From positions 1 through 55,598 of the forward strand of contig JALONR010000018.1 of assembly GCA_025454815.1 (NCBI GenBank): a DNA stretch of 55,598 nt, in the 5' to 3' direction. The notes under the pieces were generated by a model. The model was not told where the DNA came from and ran no database searches. It saw nothing but the letters and a program-made list of their open reading frames with translations. How positions within the stretch are numbered: position 1 is the first letter of the stretch; the number at the start of each line of letters is the position of its first letter. This DNA is from Bacteroidales bacterium. GTDB lineage: Bacteria > Bacteroidota > Bacteroidia > Bacteroidales > VadinHA17. Positions 17,253 through 24,404 of this stretch are shown piece by piece. A program made the position numbers and the translations under genes.

Positions 17253-17449
17253 CGTTGTCTCAAGCTGTTTCAGGTTCTCTCAGTAAAGCTACAAATTACA
17301 CCTTATACAACGGCCGGCCGGAGGTTTTGTTTTGACTTTTCATGAACTGCATATTAGCGAATAAAAAGATCCCCGCAAGTTTTTACCTTTACATGACCAA
17401 CATGAAAAAAGGGGTGCCGTGAGATACGGCCCTCAAAGAAACCTGCAAG

Positions 17450-17881
17450 ATGCCTAACAGGAGACGTACGCGGATGATAGGAAAACCTCCGGCCCTTGAG
17501 GGATATAAGCCTTTCGGCGTTCCAATGAGGAACCTGGAGTCAGTTGTCCTTTCAGTGGAAGAATATGAAGCACTTAGACTGGCTGACTATGAAGATCTTA
17601 CGCACGAGGAGGCAGCAAGGCGGATGGACATCTCGAGGCCAACCTTTACCAGGCTGTATGACAAGGCCCGCAAGAATATAGCAAGAGCATTCGCAGAAGG
17701 CAAGGCTATAATAATACGGGGAGGAACATTCAAATCAGGAAACTACTGGTACAGGTGCAACTCCTGCCACGAAACAATAGTCTCTGCCAAACCGGAAGAG
17801 AACTGTGACAGGTGCAGCTCCGGTGATATCGTCAGAATTGATGAAGGCACGACTGATACCAATGAAAGGAAGCAGGGATGA
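17450..17881 (+). CDS. DUF134 family DNA-binding protein
   Basis: Predicted transcription regulator. The 143-residue protein has an HTH resembling sigma-70 region 4 (about 34-82: LSVEEYEALRLADYEDLTHEEAARRMDISRPTFTRLYDKARKNIARAF), then a zinc ribbon with C103, C106, C119 and C122. The start MPNRRRTRMIGKPP matches the basic N-terminus usual in the family. DUF134 genes in anaerobes often neighbour DUF5320 and iron-sulfur or NifX/Mrp-type genes, and here DUF5320, a radical SAM protein and DUF89 follow within 3 kb. It is a candidate regulator of the shared palindrome found there; that link is inferred, not shown. Confidence 0.88.
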   Translation: MPNRRRTRMIGKPPALEGYKPFGVPMRNLESVVLSVEEYEALRLADYEDLTHEEAARRMDISRPTFTRLYDKARKNIARAFAEGKAIIIRGGTFKSGNYWYRCNSCHETIVSAKPEENCDRCSSGDIVRIDEGTTDTNERKQG

Positions 17882-18233
17882 ATGATACTCTCTCTGATCC
17901 TGACCTCGGGCAGAACATATATATACCTTGATCATATCAGTCCTAACCGGGAATATTGCCTGGCCTTCCTCAGGGGCTATTCATCATACCCGGTGGCGGG
18001 CATTCGGTCATAGTCAAAATAATCAGGTAAGCAACAGCACCTGCAGGTATTGACAACATCCATGGCAGCAAAGGGAGACTGCACCTGACTTAAAAAACAT
18101 TCATGAAGTGAACATATGTTCATTTTAATTATTATCTTTGTTGAGAAGTGACCGTTTTAAGTGCAGGGGACAGGCACAGACGGAATTGCTGATTTAATAA
18201 ACCAGTTGATGTTTAACTCAAAACTTAACGAAA
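17882..18233. other. Intergenic region between DUF134 and DUF5320
   Basis: 352 bp without a convincing gene. It holds the palindrome at 18109-18122 and a TATCTTTG element at 18133-18140 near its right end. The left part (17882-18100) has only very short reading frames on both strands and no repeat or terminator that I can recognise. Confidence 0.6.
18109..18140 (+). promoter_or_regulatory. Palindromic operator plus promoter upstream of DUF5320 gene
   Basis: The perfect 14-bp palindrome TGAACATATGTTCA (18109-18122) lies 10 nt before the -7 element TATCTTTG (18133-18140), covering the place where the -33 element should be. A bound dimer would block the promoter. The identical palindrome lies at the promoter of the DUF89-radical SAM operon (20418-20431). 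Its half-sites resemble the TGAA/TTCA arms bound by ArsR/SmtB-type repressors, but no such gene is in the window. Confidence 0.75.
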
Positions 18234-18446
18234 ATGCCAGCAGGAGATCGTACCGGACCGGAAGGCATGGGGCCGGGGACCGGAAGAGGATTTGGATTTT
18301 GCTCCGGAGTTGATTCGCCGGGGAATGAAAGGGGATATGGACGCGGATTTGGCCGGGGAATGGGTAATGGAAGAGGAATGAGGCGTGGGCGCGGATTCCG
18401 GAGGAGGGTGGTTGACAAAAGACCGGGTGAACCGTCTAAGGAATAG
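18234..18446 (+). CDS. DUF5320-type small Gly/Arg-rich protein
   Basis: A 70-residue protein starting MPAGDRTGPEGMGPGTGRG, the signature opening of the DUF5320 family, followed by one cysteine (FGFCSG) and an Arg/Gly-rich tail (GYGRGFGRGMGNGRGMRRGRGFRRR). It has no signal peptide or membrane segment. Function is unknown in the family; relatives cluster with DUF134 and metal or iron-sulfur genes of anaerobes. The promoter carries the same palindrome as the DUF89-radical SAM operon, so it is probably co-regulated with those genes. The Gly/Arg-rich tail could bind nucleic acid, but that is a guess. Confidence 0.82.
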   Translation: MPAGDRTGPEGMGPGTGRGFGFCSGVDSPGNERGYGRGFGRGMGNGRGMRRGRGFRRRVVDKRPGEPSKE

Positions 18447-18554
18447 TTGGTTTTAGATATACCTCTTTTGAATCAGGCGGCACAGTCCGGATAGGAATTG
18501 TACGGTCGCAATTTCATGTGCGGGGACCTGCATGAACTCATATATCTCATCCAT

Positions 18555-19496
18555 TCACTTCAGGTGAAAGCTGCGCAGGTAAAAAGTTCTTCCCCGGTAT
18601 ACTGTCTGCCTTATCAGTTTCTGACCAAGGAGTGATTCCATAACCGCGAAATCAGCATGATTCCTTGCCAGTAATTCCATAAGGGCATCCTCCCGCAGAG
18701 GATGAACTGCGGTGATGTTGAGTATATCCTCATATATGTTTCCCGTGAATCCGGTTCTGGTGCCCTCAAAACCAGTGAGCAGTTCTGTTTCAATGCCGGT
18801 CTCTTTGAAAACCTGCCATGCCATATTTACTGTCTCTTCTTCAGGGGCAGTCACCGACAGCTCTGAAGGAGGTCTTGTGGGGATTGAGATATAGGCTTTC
18901 CCCGGCACTAGGGAACTTACGAGCGATGCAACAGCCTTTATATTCTCAATACTGTCATTGATGCCGCTGCAAAGCATGGTTTCCGTTCTCAGTTCCCCCC
19001 GGTAATCAGCAGCAAACACTGTCATACCTTCAATCATCCGTTCAAAATCCAGACCCTCGGCAGGGCGGTTTATTCTTCTCCATGTCTCATTATCAGCAAC
19101 ATCGGCCTTTACCGAAACCCAGTCAGCAGTCATCAGTGCTGAACGGACATCTGGCTCATGCAGCAATGATGAGTTGGTGATTACAGCTAACGGAATTCCG
19201 AAAACCCTGAGCTTGTGAATTGTTGTTCCTAGATTGATGTCAAGGGTAGGTTCACCGTTGGAGACAAAAGTCAGATAATCAGGCTGTTCTCCGGATTTCA
19301 GTTTCTCAAGATGTTTCTCTGTTTCAGCAAAAATCTGGTCTGGGGTGAAGAACTCCTCGCGTTTGTGGCTCAGGTGCCTTGTCTGCCCCACCTGGCAGTA
19401 AATACAATTATATGGACAGACCTTCGGCCTTACTATATTGTTTATTCCGAGGCTTCTTCCAAGACGGCGTGACGGAACCGGTCCGAATGTTATCAT
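18555..19496 (-). CDS. Radical SAM protein
   Basis: Predicted 4Fe-4S radical SAM enzyme of 313 residues. The cluster-binding motif is CX3CX2C (C27, C31, C34, in KVCPYNCIYC), preceded by FGPVPSRRLGRSLGINNI and followed by FVSNGEPTLD, the GEPT glycine-rich SAM-binding motif. This opening is typical of a stand-alone group related to COG0731. The C-terminal 60 residues look like a small helical or winged-helix extension. The ATG at 19496 overlaps the stop of the DUF89 gene (ATGA), which fixes the start and indicates translational coupling; a longer in-frame version to 19547 is unlikely. The substrate is unknown. Confidence 0.9.
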   Translation of the reverse strand: MITFGPVPSRRLGRSLGINNIVRPKVCPYNCIYCQVGQTRHLSHKREEFFTPDQIFAETEKHLEKLKSGEQPDYLTFVSNGEPTLDINLGTTIHKLRVFGIPLAVITNSSLLHEPDVRSALMTADWVSVKADVADNETWRRINRPAEGLDFERMIEGMTVFAADYRGELRTETMLCSGINDSIENIKAVASLVSSLVPGKAYISIPTRPPSELSVTAPEEETVNMAWQVFKETGIETELLTGFEGTRTGFTGNIYEDILNITAVHPLREDALMELLARNHADFAVMESLLGQKLIRQTVYRGRTFYLRSFHLK

Positions 19497-20371
19497 CCTT
19501 TTTTGTCGTTCTGAGATTTCCTTATCAGGTCGTTGAAAACCACGCAACTCCCCTTTGCTATGCCCATGTAATCCGCAATCACATCACACTTTACCATAAG
19601 CAGGAAAAAAATGCGGGGGTCCTTCTCCCCTATCAGTCCCTCCAGGTTACCCTGTCCCTTCGATATAATAATATCAGCCTCTTCAAAATGTTTGAGGAAT
19701 TCGGCGCCTGACCTCGCCAGGAGAGTCGAGGGAGCATCATAGCCGCTGGTAATGACTTTTGTAATTGCCTTCATACCAACATATTCGGCATCTTCCATGG
19801 TTGCGTCATTGATTGCAGGTGCCCCTCTGACTGAATATACCAGGCCGGGATGTGCAATAATGGTCACCAGCAGCTTGTCGAAAACGATCTCCCCGGCATT
19901 GTCTCCGATATACAAAACCCTGGCTGCTTTCTGCAGCCCAGCCCTCAGTTCCCGGGTGTGGTCAATGGCAAAACCCGATCCCAGTACTTTTTCAATCGTG
20001 CCGTGCAGGTCACATTCATCATGCACAGCATAATCCATGATATTGCCGGCTATCGCCAGCTGCACCGCAGTAATGAACGGGTCGGGGGATTTCCTGACCA
20101 GACCTTCGAGTTCATCATACATCTCAAGTACAGTGTCATTGCTTTCCCGCTTGATCTCACTGTAAGGATCTGAATCATTGATCACAGACCTGTAAAGTCC
20201 CTGGATATCCCTGGCACATTCCGGGGCAGTAATTCCATACCATTTTTCATTCAGGATTGACAGCATCTCCCTGGTGAAATGCTCCTTGGCCTTCGCCGGC
20301 AAAGCGGACTTTTCAAGCCTGTTTCCGTATGACTTCACCAGGCAGTATATGCAGCGGTAATCTGATATCAT
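19493..20371 (-). CDS. DUF89/ARMT1-type protein, putative metal-dependent phosphatase
   Basis: The DUF89 family includes metal-dependent phosphatases proposed to remove damaged or overflow phosphometabolites. The 292-residue protein has an N-terminal CxxC (C7, C10 in RCIYC), as in stand-alone microbial DUF89 proteins, the motif GDNAGE (156-161), ND at 188-189 and KGQGNLE (238-244), corresponding to conserved metal and substrate loops. It is the first gene of an operon with the radical SAM protein (4-bp overlap). Its promoter is overlapped by a palindrome shared with the DUF5320 gene. Family assignment is secure, the substrate unknown. Confidence 0.9.
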   Translation of the reverse strand: MISDYRCIYCLVKSYGNRLEKSALPAKAKEHFTREMLSILNEKWYGITAPECARDIQGLYRSVINDSDPYSEIKRESNDTVLEMYDELEGLVRKSPDPFITAVQLAIAGNIMDYAVHDECDLHGTIEKVLGSGFAIDHTRELRAGLQKAARVLYIGDNAGEIVFDKLLVTIIAHPGLVYSVRGAPAINDATMEDAEYVGMKAITKVITSGYDAPSTLLARSGAEFLKHFEEADIIISKGQGNLEGLIGEKDPRIFFLLMVKCDVIADYMGIAKGSCVVFNDLIRKSQNDKKG

Positions 20372-20408
20372 TTGAAAAGGAACTTGTTTATCACAGTTTA
20401 TATCAGCA

Positions 20409-20431
20409 CAAAGTTAATGAACATATGTTCA
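20409..20431 (-). promoter_or_regulatory. Palindromic operator plus promoter upstream of the DUF89-radical SAM operon
   Basis: The palindrome TGAACATATGTTCA (20418-20431) is immediately upstream, on the minus strand, of a perfect -7 element TAACTTTG (20416-20409). A bound protein would occlude the promoter. The predicted start near 20404 leaves a leader of about 33 nt. It is the same 14-bp sequence as at 18109-18122, with A/T-rich flanks. Confidence 0.75.
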
Positions 20432-20554
20432 TATTACTGACATTTCAGGGTAAAAATGAAACATGGTAGTCTCAACAGGAGATGCGGAAAAGTAACGCAC
20501 TTCCTGGGGCTGTTCAAATGATCGGGTGAAGAAGAATAATCGAAGGATCATCTG

Positions 20555-20583
20555 TTGAAAAAACGAAAATTCTTATATCTTTG
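20555..20583 (+). promoter_or_regulatory. Promoter of tRNA-Arg
   Basis: TTG (20555-20557), 18-nt spacer, TATCTTTG (20576-20583), a perfect -7 element ending 11 nt before the first base of the tRNA. Confidence 0.75.
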
Positions 20584-20594
20584 CACCCGCAAAA

Positions 20595-20668
20595 GGTCCC
20601 GTAGCTTAACTGAATAGAGCATCTGACTACGGATCAGAAGGTTACAGGTTTGAATCCTGTCGGGATCA
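20595..20668 (+). tRNA. tRNA-Arg (anticodon ACG)
   Basis: A 74-nt cloverleaf. The acceptor stem GGTCCCG/CGGGATC has one G-U pair, the D arm contains AGCTTAACTGAATAGAGC, the anticodon stem TCTGA/TCAGA has loop CTACGGA (anticodon ACG, read by A-to-I editing for CGN codons), and the T arm is ACAGG-TTTGAATC-CTGT. The 3' CCA is not encoded. Downstream sequence repeats the 3' end of this gene. Confidence 0.95.
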
Positions 20669-20676
20669 CAACAGTC

Positions 20677-20700
20677 AAACCGCCGCAAGGCGGTTTTTCT
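20677..20700 (+). terminator. Terminator of tRNA-Arg, first copy
   Basis: AAACCGCC-GCAA-GGCGGTTT hairpin with a GNRA loop (20677-20696), continuing into TTTCTT. Confidence 0.88.
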
Positions 20701-20760
20701 TATTTTATTCCGGCAGGATCATGAGCGAAGCGAGCTAATCCTGTCGGGATCACAACGTAC

Positions 20761-20784
20761 AAACCGCTGTAAGGCGGTTTTTCT
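20761..20784 (+). terminator. Second copy of the tRNA-Arg terminator
   Basis: The same hairpin in the next 84-bp unit, AAACCGCT-GTAA-GGCGGTTT. The changes keep pairing (C-G to U-G) and a GNRA-type loop, so the structure is preserved although the sequence has drifted. Confidence 0.8.
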
Positions 20785-20936
20785 TATTTTATTCCGGCAG
20801 GATCATGAGCGAGGCGAGCTAATCCTGTCGGGATCACAAGCGAAGCGAGCTAATCCTGTCGGAATCACAGAGAGCAGCCCCTCGTAATTTATCTATCACC
20901 TTTGTCAGATAGCTGAACAAATACTCAGGGATCGAT

Positions 20937-20944
20937 TATATTTG
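20937..20944 (+). promoter_or_regulatory. -7 element upstream of terC
   Basis: TATATTTG matches the Bacteroidota -7 consensus and ends 17 nt before the ATG. No TTG is found at the expected -33 distance. Confidence 0.4.
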
Positions 20945-20961
20945 CACCAAATTTAAACCGT

Positions 20962-22023
20962 ATGGACCTTTTGACCCCTTCCCTGTTCTTCATTATTTTC
21001 GGCGTGCTGGTAATCTCTGTATTGCTGATTGACCTGCTCCTGGTAGGACGACGGTATCATGTTGTATCACTCAGGGAATCACTTATGTGGACATCTGTAT
21101 GGGTGAGCCTGGCCATTGGTTTCTATTTCTTTATCCGTTACTACGGTCACCTTATACATGGCATCACCGACTGGGAGTCGCTGAAGGCTTATGTTACCCT
21201 TTATCAGCCAACTCTGAAGTTGCCTGACGATTTCGGTGCGGCGCTCGACCTTTACCGGAGGGAAACCTCACTGAACTATATTACCGGGTATCTCCTGGAA
21301 TATACACTGTCGATTGACAATGTCTTCGTAATCCTGATGATACTTACCGGTTTCTCGGTGGCCCCGCAGAACTACAAACCCGTCCTCTTCTGGGGTGTTC
21401 TCGGGGCAATAGTACTCCGGTTTATTTTCATCTTTGCCGGGTCTGCCCTTATCCACAGGTTTGAATGGCTGTTGCTTGTCTTCGGAGCCTTCCTGGTTTA
21501 CTCCGGCATTCATATGTTCCTCAGCCGCAATCAGCAGAAGAAAACAGAAATCAGAAACCACTGGCTTGTAAGGTTTCTGTCAAAACATGTCAATATCTAC
21601 CCTGATTACCTTGAAAACAAATTCTGGAAACGAATTGATGGAAAGTTTTATTTCACCCCCCTGTTTATAGTACTGATCATGATTGAATTCACTGACCTGA
21701 TCTTTGCCATGGATTCAATCCCCGCGATCTTTTCAATCACAACCGATCCCTATATTGTCTTTTTCTCAAACGTATTTGCCATAATTGGACTGCGTTCACT
21801 TTTCTTCCTCCTGGCACGACTGGTGAATCTCTTCCGGTATCTGACTGTGGGGATCTCCTTCCTGCTGGCTTTTGTGGGCTTCAAACTGCTTTTCCACACA
21901 TGGCTCGACAATATTGGTTATAAAACCACATATTCGCTCTACATAATTGCTGCCACCCTGTTGATCAGCATAATTGCATCACTGTTGTTTCCCGGGAAGA
22001 AAAGCCCAGAGTCAGTTTCCTGA
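20962..22023 (+). CDS. TerC/Alx family integral membrane protein
   Basis: A polytopic inner-membrane protein of 353 residues with about nine hydrophobic segments. TerC/Alx proteins are linked to metal-ion (notably manganese) export and tellurite resistance. Characteristic motifs are YTLSIDNVFVILMIL (first Asp-containing conserved segment) and LIFAMDSIPAIF (second), with matching acidic residues in the membrane. About 35 residues between the second and third helices (DWESLKAYVTLYQPTLKLPDDFGAALDLYRR) form an extra loop. The predicted leader is only about 12 nt, which leaves no room for the manganese riboswitch often found before such genes. Monocistronic. Confidence 0.9.
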   Translation: MDLLTPSLFFIIFGVLVISVLLIDLLLVGRRYHVVSLRESLMWTSVWVSLAIGFYFFIRYYGHLIHGITDWESLKAYVTLYQPTLKLPDDFGAALDLYRRETSLNYITGYLLEYTLSIDNVFVILMILTGFSVAPQNYKPVLFWGVLGAIVLRFIFIFAGSALIHRFEWLLLVFGAFLVYSGIHMFLSRNQQKKTEIRNHWLVRFLSKHVNIYPDYLENKFWKRIDGKFYFTPLFIVLIMIEFTDLIFAMDSIPAIFSITTDPYIVFFSNVFAIIGLRSLFFLLARLVNLFRYLTVGISFLLAFVGFKLLFHTWLDNIGYKTTYSLYIIAATLLISIIASLLFPGKKSPESVS

Positions 22024-22091
22024 TCGCACCCTCTCCGCACCACGACCGGTCATGCCGGATGTTTCCGGCCGCGACTCCCCCGGGATGCTGG

Positions 22092-22673
22092 TTATGCTGA
22101 CGGTATTTCTATCCTGTATATGCAGGTTTTGTCTCCCCTTCTGACTGATGAAATCACACTGGCCGTAACTTTAATACCCGTAACCTTTGAGAACATCTGT
22201 TCGGCGAAGCCTTCTGAACAGTAGCATATTTCCGCTGCGCCTGCCTCTGATGTCCTGCCCAGGACCGGACATACACACCAGCTTTTGTTTTCATCTGCCA
22301 GGATTACTCCCGTTGCCTTATTATATTCGATCTTCCAGCCCCATTCGGTCTCCAGAAAGTCAAGGAATTCCCTCAGCCGGCCCGTGTAACCCGACAGCAG
22401 GTCATCCATTTTCAGATGATCATAATGTACAACCGATGACATTTTCACAATCCTTCGTACCTCCTCCTGCCCAAGGTTGCTGTCAAGGTTCTCCAGCAAA
22501 TTCTTAAGCCAGTTCTGCGCCACCATGTTTTCCGGTGTTGACTGATTCTCCTGTGCCATCTGGCTGGTCTGTTCAGTGTCAACCATGTTTCCAGCCTTCA
22601 TGACTATCGCCCCGAAGCCACAACTGCAGGCCCCGGCAAGGCAGGCTTTTCGCAGAAATACTTTTCTGTCCAT
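22092..22673 (-). CDS. Cysteine-containing protein with N-terminal export-like segment, function unknown
   Basis: A 193-residue protein. It opens MDRKVFLRKACLAGACSCGFGAIV, which resembles an export signal with RK residues and a possible lipidation or metal-binding Cys cluster. The C-terminal half carries NKSWCVCPVL (Cys pair), AEICYCSEGFAEQMFSKVTGIKV and SVRRGDKTCIYRIEI. The last pattern is similar to small-ligand or metal-binding proteins of the ATC-hydrolase-like/V4R groups, but I do not claim a family. Neighbours (terC, a small exported protein) give no clear pathway. Confidence 0.7.
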   Translation of the reverse strand: MDRKVFLRKACLAGACSCGFGAIVMKAGNMVDTEQTSQMAQENQSTPENMVAQNWLKNLLENLDSNLGQEEVRRIVKMSSVVHYDHLKMDDLLSGYTGRLREFLDFLETEWGWKIEYNKATGVILADENKSWCVCPVLGRTSEAGAAEICYCSEGFAEQMFSKVTGIKVTASVISSVRRGDKTCIYRIEIPSA

Positions 22674-22827
22674 TTTTCCTGAATTTCAACAAAGCTAAGG
22701 GTAAAAAATCAAACCGGCAATCAACTCAGAATCACAACCCGGAAGATCAGTATCCGGAATGACAGGAAGGCTTTCATGAAGCGATTTGAATTGCCCTTTA
22801 AGGACCAGGGGATCATAACCCCGGCCA

Positions 22828-23217
22828 TCAGCCGTTTATTTCGAGGTCATGCACATACTTGTTGTCGTCTGCGAGGTAAAGCTCAAGTGTGATTGAGTAA
22901 GGTTTCCTGATCACGACAATCTTTTTACACGGGCTCAGTTTTTCGTCATTCCTGGCCTTGCAGTAATAGTACCTGCAGATACCGTCAAACCGGTCTTCCT
23001 TATCCTCTGTGAGGAAAACCTCCAGGAGAAGCGGTTCGGTGTTTCCGTTAAGATAGTTGGTGATCACTATCTCACGGTCGGTTATGACAATTGATCTCTC
23101 TGTGCGGTCTATCTCAAATCCGTCGCGCCTTATTGTTGCCGACCTGCTCTTGTATGTCTGGGAAAAGACACAGACGCTGACCAGCAACAAAAGAACCAGT
23201 ACCACGATCTTTTTCAT
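22828..23217 (-). CDS. Small exported protein of unknown function
   Basis: A 129-residue protein with a clear signal peptide (MKKIVVLVLLLLVSVCVFSQ, cleavage after about residue 20) and a mature part dominated by alternating beta-strand patterns (SIVITDREIVITNYLNG, KKIVVIRKPYSITLELYLADD). Two cysteines (GICRYYYCKA) and a third (SPCKK) may form a disulfide. I recognise no domain. It is divergent from the exported ankyrin gene. Confidence 0.7.
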   Translation of the reverse strand: MKKIVVLVLLLLVSVCVFSQTYKSRSATIRRDGFEIDRTERSIVITDREIVITNYLNGNTEPLLLEVFLTEDKEDRFDGICRYYYCKARNDEKLSPCKKIVVIRKPYSITLELYLADDNKYVHDLEING

Positions 23218-23406
23218 ACCATGGAATTTTTTCCATATTCTGACTCACCGGTTTATACGGACCAAACCGGATTTTGTTCACATTCCGGTCAAACAAAACC
23301 TGTGAAAAATGCTTGTCCGTCAACATGGTGGGGCTGACGGTCAAAATTATTTCCTCACGTATCAGCGGATTTGATATTTTAAGTTCCGGTTTAACCTCCT
23401 CTCCGT

Positions 23407-24351
23407 ATGAAATATGCAATTGCTGCGGTTGTCTGTGCCGTTTTATCTGTTGCGTCTCCTTCGCCGGCTGTGGCTCAGTCTGAAGGCTCTCCGAAAAAAG
23501 TACTTGAAGCTCTATCAAAAAGGGAATACAAAAATGCTCTTGAATATGCCAGGAATGTTGAGAATCCGGATTTTGCCGACAGATCAGGCGCCACACTTCT
23601 GATGTGCTCGGCAGAGGCAGGCGCAAAGGATGTTTGCAGGGCACTACTTGACCGGGGTGCCAACTGTGACCTGTGTTCAGCCAACGGTATCAGTGCGCTT
23701 TACCTGGCAGCACAGAACGGTCATCCGGACGTTGTCAGCATGCTGCTGGAAAAGGGAGCAGACCCGGACCTGAGACCAGACAACGGCGCCACACCGCTCA
23801 TTGCGGCAGTTCAGTTCGGGCACACCGATATCGCAAGGCTGCTTGTTGACAAGGGAGCTGCAACAGACCTGCAGGATGGTCACGGATCAACTGCCCTGAT
23901 ACTGGCTTCACAGGATGGCAACATGGATGTTGTGAAAATCCTGACGGCGAAGGGAGCAGATCCGGATATTGCCGATGCAAATGGCGCTACAGCCCTCATT
24001 CTTGCCTCACAGGAAGGGAACTACGATGTGGCAAGGACCCTGCTTGAAAACGGGGCAGATGCCGACAGGCAAACCAATAACGGGAATACTGCACTGATAC
24101 TTGCTTCACTGAAAGGACATATTAACGTGGTGGAACTGCTGCTCGGGAAAGGTGCACAGGTTGATCTCAGGACCAGCACCGGCGCCACTGCATTGTTTGC
24201 GGCAGCATCCAGAGGCCATTGCCGGATTGTCAGCCTGCTGCTGGAAAATGGAGCCGACCCGGCTGCTACAGATGCAGAGGGCAAAACTGCATTCTTCTAT
24301 ACAAAAGATTATAACGTCAAGGCTATACTGAACGCCTGGAATAAAAACTAA
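23407..24351 (+). CDS. Exported ankyrin-repeat protein
   Basis: A 314-residue protein with a signal peptide (about 1-23, ending PAVAQ). It has roughly eight ankyrin repeats of 33 residues from about residue 60 to the end, each with the pattern G-TAL-A-Q-G-DVV--LL-KGADPD, for example NGATALILASQEGNYDVARTLLENGAD. Ankyrin repeats bind other proteins, and no enzymatic domain is attached. Placement in the periplasm or outside is inferred from the signal peptide. Its partner is unknown. It is flanked by unrelated minus-strand genes and appears to stand alone. Confidence 0.88.
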   Translation: MKYAIAAVVCAVLSVASPSPAVAQSEGSPKKVLEALSKREYKNALEYARNVENPDFADRSGATLLMCSAEAGAKDVCRALLDRGANCDLCSANGISALYLAAQNGHPDVVSMLLEKGADPDLRPDNGATPLIAAVQFGHTDIARLLVDKGAATDLQDGHGSTALILASQDGNMDVVKILTAKGADPDIADANGATALILASQEGNYDVARTLLENGADADRQTNNGNTALILASLKGHINVVELLLGKGAQVDLRTSTGATALFAAASRGHCRIVSLLLENGADPAATDAEGKTAFFYTKDYNVKAILNAWNKN

Positions 24352-24404
24352 ACAGACCAAGACCAGGCAAGGATGACCAGGAGGGTTCCTTTGCTCTTCC
24401 TCAT

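Larger units (their letters stand above)
20653..20871 (+). repeat. Tandem repeats of the tRNA-Arg 3' end with terminators
   Basis: The 3' part of the tRNA (AATCCTGTCGGGATCACA) recurs at 20737 and 20821 with an exact 84-bp period. A diverged fourth copy (GGAATCACA) lies at 20852, after a short 31-bp unit that lacks the terminator. Each full unit contains tRNA tail, a terminator hairpin, TTTTTCTTATTTTATTCCGGCAGGATCATGAGCGA and AGCGAGCT. CCGGCAGGAT pairs with the following ATCCTGTCGG as an inverted repeat. No integrase gene is nearby. Confidence 0.88.

Noticed and set aside
17408..17500. GGGGTGCC, TGAGATAC and ACCTGC before and across the DUF134 start look like parts of a TPP riboswitch
   Set aside because: The P3 stem and the conserved 3' half are missing, the motif would run into coding sequence, and the gene is not a thiamine gene. 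A covariance search would settle it.
17978..18063. Short Cys-rich reading frame on the minus strand in the DUF134-DUF5320 gap
   Set aside because: Only about 27 codons, overlapping another equally open frame, with no start signal or family.
23114..23644. Open frame of 176 codons on the minus strand across the start of the ankyrin gene
   Set aside because: It has no family similarity and overlaps two better-supported genes.
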